This document shows, piece by piece, positions 37,801-49,800 of a DNA stretch of 64,000 nucleotides (positions are counted from its first letter, which is position 1; every line of letters starts with the position of its first letter). Source of the stretch: Amorphophallus konjac (Eukaryota; Streptophyta; Magnoliopsida; Alismatales; Araceae); the NCBI GenBank assembly GCA_022559845.1, contig CM040121.1:568404140-568468139 (forward strand), read 5' to 3'. The notes beneath the pieces were generated by a model, which saw only the letters and a list, made by a program, of their open reading frames with translations, was not told the DNA's origin and made no database searches. A program made the position numbers and the translations under genes.

Positions 37801-40800
37801 AGAGATAGCCCCGCCACTTCTTGACTTCTTGGACATTCCTATCATTTCTTGACTTTAGGAGATAGCCCCGTCACTTCTTGACTTCCAGAGTATTCTTGTC
37901 ATTTTTTGACTTTTCAAAGATAGCTCCGCCATATCTTGACTTCGTAAGCATTCCTATCATTTCTTGACTTTTCAGAGATAGCCCCGTCACTTCTTGACTT
38001 CTTGAGCATTCCTATTATACCTTAACTTTTCGGAGATAGCCACGTCACTTCTTGACTTCCGGGGAATCCCTATCATTTCTTGACTTTTCGGAGATAGCAT
38101 CATCGTTTCTTGACTTCATGGGCATCCATGTCATTTCTTGACTTTTCTGGATTTATTTATAAGTTCACCCTCCCTTGGATTTTCTACACCCGATAAGCCT
38201 TGGCCATAAAAAGGGTATATGGACTTGGATGGCCTGCTATAAACCGGACTCAGGAGAGCACACACCGCGTCAGGGAAGGGGCGTGTTCCTGCTCCACCAA
38301 GTCGTGCAAACGGCGTGAACCGGAACAAAGGCATTTTGGTAATTTCTGGACAGACCAAGAGCTTTGTGCAATTTATGGGCCGAGTAGGGGACTTTATGTA
38401 ATTTTCCCTCAAGTGGGGGCATTTCTATAGTTTTTGATATTTTGGGGGTTTTTTGCAATTTCCTACATTTCAAGCATTTTTTCTACAATTTCCCACATTT
38501 CAAGGGTTTTCTAAATTTCCCACATTCCGGGGTCTTTACTATAATTTCCTGACCATCAAAGGTTTTTCTACAATTTCCCCACAAGCAGAGGTATTTTTGC
38601 AGTTTTTGGACCTTTCGGTTTTTCTACAATTTTCTGACCAGCAAAGATTTTTCTGCTATTTCCCCACAAGTGAGGATATTTCTGTATTTTTTGGACCTTC
38701 CGGAGTCTTTTTCCTTAATTTTTTGACCAACAAAGGTTTTTCTACAATTTCCCCACAAGAGGGGGTATTTCTACAATTTTCCACCAGGCACAGGTATTTC
38801 TACAATTTCTCCACATAGCTGGATTCTTCCCATGATTTCCAAGGTTTTCTTCATAGACTTTGATTATTTCAGAAATTTACATGGTTTCTCCATCATTTCA
38901 ACAACTTTGCTTATCCACAAGGATATATCCCTGATGGTAGGGGCATGTATGCAATATCCCTTATTGGATTTTAGCAAGCCACAAAAGCTTGCAAGCCTTC
39001 ACAGTTCACAAGAAACTTGAGCCTCCTTGCACCTTCCTTGGTGGATGCTCGATTGAGGAAGTCTTCTCCAATATTTGCCCTCCGCAGGGTATTTCTTGTG
39101 ATGAGGATATATTTGCAATTGTAATTTTCAGAAAATATCCCATGCAAGGATACGTCTGTAATTATGATTTTCATATCACACCAGCACGACAGTAATGTAT
39201 ATTCACAATTCTCATATTTTCTGATCACACTGAGCACAAACATGGGCTAATGTGTAATTCCACATAGTTCTGGGAATAACCAAATATTTCCTCCTTTATA
39301 TGCATGGGAGAAAGGCACGTGCCCGTTTTAAAGAAGCAACAATAACAAATTTTCTTAGCCCTTGATGGATGCTTGGGGGATCCTCTAAGATCTTCAATAA
39401 ACTGAAGTTCCTCAAGAAACTTCAAGCTCTCCAAGACTCCAAGCTTCTTCAAGGGTCCCTTGCACAGGCTTCCACTTGTGTTCCTTGCGTTCTCTTTCTC
39501 CTTGGTGTGTCAAGCTTGAAGTTGTGTGAATCCCCCTTCCTCCTTGGTCAAGGCCTCCTATTTATAGGATATGGAGGAGGGAATACAGAGGTAGAACCTC
39601 CTGGTTTGCTCTTGCCCTTTCGCCTCCCCTTTCTTTTCTTTTTGTTTTAGGGAGAAGAGAGAGCACAACAAGGGAAGGCGGAGGGGACTCCACCGGGTTT
39701 GCAAAGCCGGGGGGGCCTCCCTCCTAGTTCTTCTTTTCTTTTTTTTTCTTCTTTTGGCTTCACCACCAGCAGGGAGAGAAAGAGAAGGCGGAGGGGGCTC
39801 CACCGGGTTTGCAGACCCAAGGGGCCTCCCTCCTGGTTGTTGCTGTTCTTTCTTCTTCTTTTTTTGTAGTGGACATCAGGGAGCGAGGGGGAGAGGCCAG
39901 GGGGTGGTCCCTCCCTGGGCTGCACAGCCGGGGTGCCACCTCCGGGTTGTGTTCTTTCCTTTTTTTTGTTCTTTTGGCTTCACCGCACAGCAGAGAGAGA
40001 GAGAGAGGAAGAACCCAGAGGTGGCCCCTCCTGGACTGCACGGCCGGGGTGATACCCCGGGGTCTGCAAAACCAGGAGGTGCCACCCCCTGGTTTGCAGA
40101 ACTAGGTGGGCCACCTCCGGGTTTGCAAGACCAAGAGGTGCCACCTCTTGGTTTACAGAAGCAAGAGGGGCCACCTCCGGGTCTGCAAAACCCGGGGGTG
40201 CCTTCTCCGGGTCTGCAGAACCCGGAGGTACCACCTCTAGGTTTCCTTCGCGCTGCCGAAGAGAGGAAGTGAGAGGGAGAGGCAGAGCCTCCTGGTCTTC
40301 CCAGTCCAAAAGGGTTTTAAAACCCATGAATTTGACCCTTTTGGCATAATGCATTTTTTATGAATTTTTATGGGGTTCAGCAACCATTAAGCATATTATT
40401 GCAGTGTTTTTAGAACAGATTACTACTTGGTTTGGAAGGTTGAACAGATTACCACTTCCCACTACTGTTCTCAGAATTAGGGAATTGGGCAACAAATCAC
40501 GGACTTCAATTAAGATTGATTATGCACAGAGGAAGATATAGAGTACCTACCTCAGTTATGGTAAGTAATTTTTCTCCTCCATATTGTCCAAAATCAGCCG
40601 TTGATTTTCTTGAGCCCTGAGAACAGAATAACAAAGACTTGGTCTCATGCTTGCCTTTTCAGTTATGATTGAAGTGAAGAAACAAAAAAGGCATCACTTG
40701 ATGTGACTAACAAATGTAGCTTTACTGTTTTATAAACAAAAAAAAGACAATCTCAAACTCATGAATAGATCAGCAAGAACATCCAGTAGATGACAAGCAT

Positions 40801-43800
40801 TTAGTCTCATATGATTAAATGATACTTTCTAGTCCAATTGTACGAGAATTGCAAGTCACAACCTGCTAAAATTAGTATGTCCATCAACAAGATAAGAAAA
40901 ATTAAATCTCGCATATAGGTGTTTCCTGGATGAATAAAGAGAAATGGTTGAGGCATGTGGGCAAGGTTCTGCCCTTCGTAGAAGCAGAATAAACCTGAAG
41001 CCTCTGTGGCAAGAAGGAAAGCTCATAAGGGAGAGGGAGAGGATAGAGGAGTCATCCCAGCCTCAGTACTCAGATGCATCATCTCAGGCTCACTTTCAGG
41101 GATGTGCAAGTCCAGTGGCTATTATACTTACCTTCAATGTTCGGAATTTCAGATGTCTCAAGCAACTAGTTACCCCCAATACTCATATGCACCATACAAG
41201 TCCTAGCAGTCAACAAGAACGTTGTTAAACCCATAAAATTTCTCTTCTAATTAAGCAAAAATAAAAATTAATTTGGTCCGATGATGGCATAAAACTGGTT
41301 CAAAACCAGTCCCATTGTATTTACAGACCGTGCACATTCCGACGAATGGAATTACATGCATAAATTCTGCATGTTTTATATTACGAAATTTTGTCGAACA
41401 GGTGGCGGGCAGTAAAAACAACGCACCTGTCGCGACATTTCAACAATAAATAAATGTTTCCGGGTGTCAGGGGTCGCTCCCAATCGTCCGGACAGTCGCC
41501 ACAGCACAAAAAAACCCTTCGTCAACGTCACGCAAGAGAGAGAAAAACACACCCACGTGGCGCGGCATCCTTGGCTTGCGGAGAAGAGATCAACAAAAAA
41601 AGGGGCAAAAGGGACGAGTCGACGCCCTTTTTAGGACCGGACAGCAGGGAATAAGGGGGGCGGCTGCACCTCTCTTTTCTCTCTCTCACGTGGAAGGAGG
41701 AGCCGGGGCCACCGTAGCACCATCCTCCCTCCCCCGTTTAACCAACGGAGGTCGAGGGGCACCGTGGGGCCCACCGCGGCCCTGCTGCATCCCCTGTTTA
41801 ACCGGGGGAGGTTGACGAGCGACTCATGGGCCCACCTCTCCCTCTCTCTCCTCCCGCAACTCTTTCTCGAACCAAAAAAAAAAAAGCCTTCCAACTCAAT
41901 CGGGGGAGGTTGAGAACGTGGCTCGTGGGCCCACCCCCCGAGCTCTCTCTCTCTCATCTCCCCCTCCCATGGGGAGGTTGAGAGATAACTCCCACCCATC
42001 TCCCCCTACCTTAACCGGGGGAGGTTGATGGGCCAATCTTCCAACACATTTATTGGGGACCATGAGACATGACCCATGTCAACCTCCCCCAATTAAGACC
42101 CCCTCAACTCCTATAAATAGAGGAGGGGTTGGCCGGCCCATCTAACAGAAATCAAGAATCGAGCATTAAGCCCAAGTATACGTGCAAGTGTGAAGTGCCC
42201 AAGTATGTTCAAGTGAAGGAGGTCCCAAGCACGGTTTGTCGTCCCGCCCCGACCCGCACCGACCCGCACGACCCGACCCGACCCGACCCAGGCGGGCGCC
42301 GGGTCGCACGGGCGGTGGGTCGTGGCCGGGACGCACTGGACCGCATGGTCCCGTGCGTCCCGCCGCGTACCGGAGCGGGTCGAGGCGGGCCCGGTGTGGT
42401 TCGTGCGGGACGGCGCGTACGTGCCGGGTCGTCCATTTAGCGGGCCGGGGTGCGGGCGGGTCTGGCATCCGCAGCGGCTTGAAGGCGGTGGCCGGCGGGT
42501 GTGGGCGGTGCAGAGCGGCGGCGGACGGCGGCGGACGGCACCGGACGGCAGCGACGACCGGCGATCAGAGGTAGGTGCCCTAAATTTTTGTTTTAGGGTG
42601 AGGAGGGGGAGTGGGGGAGGGTGAGGGGGGGGCGTCTGCGGGCGTCGCGGGCACCGTGAGAGGGGGAGGGGGGGCGTCTGCGGGCGTCGGGAAGGGGGAG
42701 GGGGGGCGACGGGCGTCGCTGGCACCGTCAGAGGGGGGAGGGCGTCTGCGGGCGGAGGGCGTCGCGGGCACCGTCAGAGGGGGGAGGGGGGGCGTCTGCG
42801 GGCGTCGGGGAGGGGGAGGGTGGCGTCTGCGGGGCGTTGCGGGCACCGTCAGAGGGGGGAGGGGGGGCGTCTGCACCGTGAGGGGGGAGGGTGAGAGGGG
42901 GAGGGGGGGTTGTTTAATTTTTTTGATTTTTTTAATTAAAAAATATAAGAAAATGTTTTATTATATTATTTAATATTATTATTAATGTATTATTTAATTC
43001 ATGTTATACAAATAATACAATTTTTGTTTAATTTACGTTGTATAAATATCATTTTGATTATGTATTATTTAATTCATTTTGTAGAATTAATATAAATAAT
43101 ATTTAATTTATGTTGTAGAAATAAATTTATTTTTTGATGTGTTATTCAATTCATGTTTAAATATTAGATTTAATTTAAATGTAATATTAAATATTAAATT
43201 TAGTATTGTATGTTGTAGAAATACTTATATTAATATCATTATTAGTTGTAGATGTAAAATATTTTTAAATGCATAATGTATATTAGTTAATTGAATTGCA
43301 TAATGTAATTTAATTTAATGTAAATATAAATTTAGTGTTGAATATTTTATAAATAATTTTAAAGTTAATTTATATGTATAATGTAAATTATTTAGAGATG
43401 TTTATAATTTATATGTGGCATGTAATTTAATTAGAGATGTAATTTGAAATATCTAATTAGAGATGTAATTTTAAATATCTAATTAGTTATAAATATTAAC
43501 CTTATATGTATGTTATAGAAATAATGATATTATTTTGAACTAAATTATATGAAGATGTATTAAATATTGAATTTAGTCTTGCATGATACGCAAATAATGA
43601 AATTATGTTCATTGTTAGTTGTAGATGGGAAATAATATATTTTCATAATTTGAATTTCTTAATTTTAGGAGATAGCACTCTATGGCTCCTAAGGAACGAA
43701 CAAATGATATTGGGTGGTCACACGGAGTTTTGTTAGATGGCAACCGCAGGTGTTGGCGTTGTAACTATTGTAAAATAGAACACCGGGGAGGAGGGATGTC

Positions 43801-46800
43801 TCGGTTGAAGAAGTATTTGGCAGGAGGAGCCGGGGCAGGATACTCTGAGATTGCTGGGTGTACCCATATGCCAAGAGATGTGAAACTTGCAATGGCTAGG
43901 CACCTGCGGGAGAAGAGAGCTGAGATGCAAGAAAAGGAAAAAAAAGAAGAAAAGGGATCAAGCGGCAGTGAGCGGAATAGCAAGCGGCAGCAACGAGGAG
44001 GAATGTGCATGGACACCCAGTGACGAAGACGAACGAGCACGTACTGAGCAGGCTAATATGTATGTCACTGTGAACGATCCATACGAAGTCGAGTTTCGTG
44101 AGGCAGTACGTCAGAGCAGGGAAGAGTCAAGACATCCCGAGGAGACGAGAGTCCGTAGTCGCGAGGCGGCGAGGACCGGAGCATCAGGGAGTGGTGGTTC
44201 TTCTACGACTCGACAACCACGAGGCATAAGAAGTTTATTGACTGGTGACTCGGGGACACAAAGAAAAAGGACAAAATCGATAAACATTGAAGATGTGGAG
44301 CCCGGTGCACTATCCCGAGAGCATGGCAAGCAAACGAGGATGGACGATGCATATGGCCAGAAGGGACCTAAATGGAAACTTGGTCAGGCTGTTGCAAAAT
44401 GGTGGCACCACGCGGGTCTGCCTTTCAATGCAGCCAATAGCCCTTACTATAAGCCAATGTTTCAGGAAGCACGGGTCCTTGGGCTACACGTGCAGCCACC
44501 TACAGCGAGAGAATTGGCTGGCGTATATCTTGATGAACAAGTTGCTGAGATCAAGAGTTACATTGACTCATTCAAGCAGAAATGGACAAAGTACGGAGTC
44601 ACACTGATGTGTGATGGATGGTCAGGTACCACAAAATCTAGCCTGATCAACTTCCTTGTTTATTGTGACAGACAGGTATTCTTTCACAAATCAGTGGATG
44701 CGTCTGGTCAAATTCACAGTCACCAATATATTGTGTCATTGATGGAGCAAGTGGTGACTGAGATTAGGGAGGAGTACATTATGCAAGTGGTGACTGACAA
44801 TGGGTCGAACTATAAGAAGGCTGGGGAGGAGCTAATGAAGAAAAAACGACACATTTTCTGGACCCCTTGTGCAGCACATTGTGTAGATCTGATGCTTAAG
44901 GAGATTGGGCAGCTTCGTATGGTAAAATCTGTGGTCGAGGTGGCACAAAAAATCACGAAATATATCTACAACCACACACTTGTATTGGCATGGATGAGGG
45001 AGCATTGTGGCGGCGAACTGTTGAGGCCTGGCATCACACGATTTGCCACCAACTACATCGCATTGCAGAGCCTACTGAAGCACAAGGATGGGTTGAAGCA
45101 AATGTTTAGAGGTGAGACCTGGCTGAGTTCCTCTTTTGCTGCTTCACGTGAAGGGGCGGAGGTCGAGGGGATTGTCAACACCTCGAATTTTTGGGATAGA
45201 GTGAAGGTATTAGTGTCATTGATAGAGCCACTGTATGAGGTACTGCGATGTGTGGATGGGGATAGAGTACCAACCATGGGGTTGGTGTACAGCAAAATAG
45301 AAGCTGCCAAGCGGAAGATCCTTACAACGTCCAAAAAATATGGACCCACCATTCTAGAGATTGTGGAGGACAGATGGGACAGACAAATGAGCCGCGATCT
45401 TCACATGGCAGGTAAACACTTACATTCTCGTCCAATCAATGAGCTGTGATTTTCAGTTGATACTAATATGTAATTCATTGTCTTACGATTGCAGCGTACT
45501 ATCTACATCCGGCCTTCCAATATGCTCGGGGCCTTGCTTATGACGATACGTTGATAGAATCGGTCAACATTGTGGTAGACCGGTTGTCTTTCACCCCAAC
45601 AGATGCTGCTGATGCGTTGAATGAGGTATACTTGGATATTTTAACATTGACAATATTAAATGAAATATACACTTCATATTTTTTTATAATGCAGATGAAA
45701 ACATTTAGAGAGGCAATTGGTTCATTTGCGACACCTAATGCCATGGCCAGTCGTGACAGACTCGACCCAGGTAATGTGTCTTCACAATGTACCTTCTATA
45801 TCTCGAGAAGTAATTTTTATATCTAATTATTATATTGTACGTGATCTATCTTAAACACAGCTGAGTGGTGACTAAATTACGGCACAAGTGCACCCGTATT
45901 AAGGAAGATCGCAATGAGAGTTCTATCGCAAACATCCTCGTCGAGTGGGTGTGAGCGGCATTGGTCGACGTTCTCCTTCTTGCATACTAAGCTGAGGAAT
46001 AGGCTAACACACCGCAGGCTAGACAAAATGGTGTATGTTCATTACAACATGAGGCTAAAGGTCCGGCATGTACAAATGGATACAAGGAGAGGAGAGGGAG
46101 ATTACGACCCAACGGATGCTGTGTACTTGCGAGACGATGATGACCCTATGGTAGCATGGGTTGCAAGAGCCACAACCGAGCGTGGTGAGGCAGAATTGGA
46201 CGAGGAGGCTGAAGAACCTGGCGAGACACCACGGCCTAATACTTTTCTCGCATCAGCTGTACAAGAGGCAGTGGGGGAGGGAGATGACACCCATGTGCAT
46301 TTGGGTGGTGACGAGTCAGCAACGGGACGTGATGATGAAGTTAATTTAGATGAAGACCTCGTCATTGGGGGTGGAGACACATCCTAGGCGTACGATGATA
46401 CAGCATGGGAGTGATTGATGCAACCCCCATCAATTGAGCGTCATGAGCCACCTCAGGTGAATTAATACATGAAAATTGAATCGCAAATTTCATTAGATAG
46501 CGTAGTCATATATTGATGTATGATGATGTAAGAAATATATTGCAGGTCGGTACGACAAATGACAACATTGCGGGAGAACAGTGGTCCCCAGTTGCGGAAC
46601 CGCGGCATTCAATATCTGCGGAACCAAGAAGATTATCCACTTCAAGAGAGGCTAGGGGGAGTTCCTCATTTAGAGAGGTAAAATTATATTATCATTTCTA
46701 CATTTATATGTTGTATTTCATTGGTAATTGAATATATTATTCTTTCAATTGTGTAGTCTTTGGTAGCATCAAAACAACCATCTCAGTCTGCTGCGCCACG

Positions 46801-49800
46801 AGACTCAACGTCTAAGGCACCTAGTCAGTCATCTCAGGTATACGTACAGACTTACATAGTAGAAAGTAAATTCAAAAATTATCTAACCAGGCTTCTGCTT
46901 CTCAGGCATCTAGAGGGACACAACATCCAGCAGGTAAGCCGCCCCATGCTCCACAGAAGAAAAAATCATCATGGATCACATTATTCACCAGCAAGAAAGA
47001 CAAAGGACCACCATTAAATCCGATAGATGTTGCAGACATGGAGACATTAGATCCCAATACAGATGACGACACTCCCGAGCCCTCTGTTGAGCCCCGCATC
47101 AGTGGGAGTCATGACTCCGATGATGATAGTACACCGACAGGGTCTTCATCCCATGGAGGTGGCGGTGGTGAAGGTGGTCAACGGAGTCGTGGTAAGGATA
47201 CTAGTGCTGGTGGCAGAGAGTACAACAGTGGTCATAGTAGAGATCGTGAGGGCCGTCAACATGCCGCATGGACAGAGGAGCAGCACTTCACACATGCCAC
47301 GCAAGATGAGGACCACGGTGCTCCACGACAGCGACGGGCAGCTGATCATTGGGATCCCTACTATGGAAGTTCGGTTGCAGACAGTACCAGCTATCAAGGC
47401 ATGTTGTCTGATTTTGAGAGCATGAGCACACATGACTCCCAGGGATCTGGAAGCTCGTATGCACGGTCATGGCCGCAACAGCCTATATATCATGGCGACT
47501 CAGATAACAGTAGTTCATTTTTCTCATCGTATCCATATCCTTATGCCGCAGCTACGCCAGTAGAGGTCGTGTACGCACAAGGTTCGCAGCAGTATGAATA
47601 CTACGTACGCATGTATTGGGAGAACTATTCAGGTTCAATGCGCTATGAAGACTACCTGTCATATCTGCGTACCACGTTTAATGTCAAATTGTTTGGAGAT
47701 GGGCACTGGCCCAGTTTGGGTCCATACTCTTAATTAGTATGTATCATTTGGTTATATATATAACTAACTAATAATTAATTGTAGATTTCTTCATATATAG
47801 AGTTCTGTACTTATCATTGAAATCACTAATGTAAACTTTTACATCATTTGCAGGTCATCATGGACGGACGGCGTCACCCTGCGTGGGAGCATGGATACTC
47901 TGTTGAGGGTGATGGACATGTGCACTGTAGATACTGCGAACATCGCGTCACCGGCATACACAGGTTTGCGGAGCACCTTGCGGGAGTGGGACGCGATGTT
48001 CGTGCATGCGACCGAGTTCCGGGAAATGTCCGACATTCCTTTCTGACACAGTTACAGGATAGATACGGTTCTCGTAGCACACCCAGGACATCTTCTTCTA
48101 CGTCCCGAGTACCTCCACCACGAGCACAGGGCGGAGCAGGATCTTCCTCCACGTCCAGAGTTCGAGCAGCACCAGCACCAGCACCAGCACCAGCAGCAGT
48201 CGCACATGATAGAATTGAAGCTATAGATGTAGTGAGGACTTTTTTTACAGATTTTCATGTACCCTCCACCGCAGCACACGACCCATCATTTGTGCAGATG
48301 GTTACATATTTTCAGTCCCACCCACATGTACCTCCACCCACTAGGATAGAGTTAGATTATACGGGTGATCAGTCTCATGTATCTGATGATGAGTTTTGGG
48401 ATTCAGACTTCACTGATGACGAGGATTAGTGAGTTTTGAGATTCGGACTTCACTGATGATGAGGATTAGTGAGTTTTGGGATTCGCGCTACACAGATGAG
48501 GAGGATGAGTGAATTTTGGGATTCGGGCTTCACAGATGACGTGGATTAGTGAGTTTTTGTATTTTATACTTCATGAATGAATGTCATTATTATGTCACTG
48601 TTTACTTTTACATATTTAGTAATTGAAATAAATTTTTATGTATTATATATAATAGGATGTTTAATTAAGCGATGTAATATGTAATTTTTATATAATTAAT
48701 TATGTGTAATTTAGTATGGATCTATTATCATAAAAAAACTCTACATTCTAATATTTTTAAATATATATAACATTTAATCTTTCAAAAAAATTTATTAAAA
48801 ATTTTAAATAAAAATAAAAAATCACGCGCCGAGAGCCCGAGGGAGCGGACCGGGTCGCTGTGCGACCCGGCCGACCCGACCCGTCCCGCGCCGTGACCGG
48901 GTCGGCCGGGTCGGCAAACCATGGTCCCAAGACATGTGCATTGATTATTTTAAAGCCCAAGCAAAGGTATGTTGCAAATATATCCCTGTTATTGTAAATA
49001 TGCCCCTATATTTTCAGAATTTTCTGAAGTTATAGAAAGCCTCAAAAATACCCTTTAATTTGCAGAAATTCCAGAAATTCCATAATTTACAGAAATAGTC
49101 TGTATTTTCAGAAATGTCCAAAATTTACAGAAATACCCTATATTTTCATAAATATCTAGAAATTGTATAAGTGTCCTGTAATTTAGAAAAATACCCTATA
49201 ATTGCAGAAAAACCCTGAGGTTCCAGAAATTGTAAAAATACTCTGTAAGTGCAGAAAACCCTGATGTTTCAAAAAATGCAGAAAAGCCCTGAGATTTCGG
49301 AAAGTGCAGAAATACTATGTAATTTCAAAAAAAACTCTGAAGTTTCAGAAATTGCAGAACAACCCTGATGTTACACAAATTGCAGAAAAATCCTACTCAC
49401 GGCAAAAAAATGCAGAATTGTGCTGCTAATTTCAAATATTACAGAAATGCCCATGTTCTTGCAAAAATACCCTATCTGCACATAAATTGCAGAAATACCC
49501 TCAACTTTGCAAAAAAGACTTCAGTCATTGCAAATATATCCTTACCTTGTGCAGAAATATCCTTTATAAACATCAACCCAACTTGACAGATAATCGGGCC
49601 CGATGTACAGCTCCTAAAAGACCTATTGCAAGTAGGGTTTGACAGATCGATCTGATCCGCTATACACCGCACATGCCGGATGGTGCAAGTGCAGAACTGG
49701 CACGACCGGCACGGTGGTACGGGCACGATATGGTGTCAACGGCAAGAGAGCGGCCGGCGGCGACAATGCACGGCGATCAGCGGCGGCTGGGCGGTGCGGG

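Larger units (their letters stand above)
36418..40382 (-). mobile_element. Solo LTR of family X (X-B), interrupted by a hAT MITE
   Basis: Read on the minus strand it starts TGCTGAACCCC at 40382 and ends CATGTGAAACA at 36418. ACCAT flanks both sides (36413-36417 and 40383-40387). In LTR order it has G-rich minisatellites (39.65-40.25 kb), the TATA-like CCTATAAATAGGAGG (about 39550), AT-rich periodic DNA, the 58-bp array, the MITE and the shared core. The collagen-like ORF at 39754-40272 is translated minisatellite. Confidence 0.88.
42230..48923 (+). mobile_element. hAT-superfamily transposon, 6.7 kb
   Basis: The perfect 8-bp target-site duplication GTCCCAAG flanks it (42222-42229 and 48924-48931). 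The ends are CACGGTTTGTCG and, inverted, CATGGTTTGCCG. Subterminal GACCCG repeats lie at both ends. It carries a BED/DUF659/hAT-C transposase gene and a second small BED-finger gene. The host LTR phrase continues normally across the insertion site. Confidence 0.95.

Noticed and set aside
37690..38145. CRISPR-like array
   Set aside because: Unit spacing is regular, but units are adjacent and degenerate with no distinct spacers, in plant LTR DNA.
39754..40272. Collagen-like 172-codon ORF with 12-residue repeats
   Set aside because: It is the translation of a 36-bp minisatellite within a solo LTR; other frames are equally open.
8433..40382. X-A and X-B as the arms of one giant foldback element
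   Set aside because: Each has its own 5-bp target-site duplication (AATAT and ACCAT), so they are separate solo LTRs in opposite orientation.
40944..41228. Small plus-strand gene in the DNA2 intron
   Set aside because: It is a short open frame with no domain, and two frames are open over part of it. Nothing supports coding.
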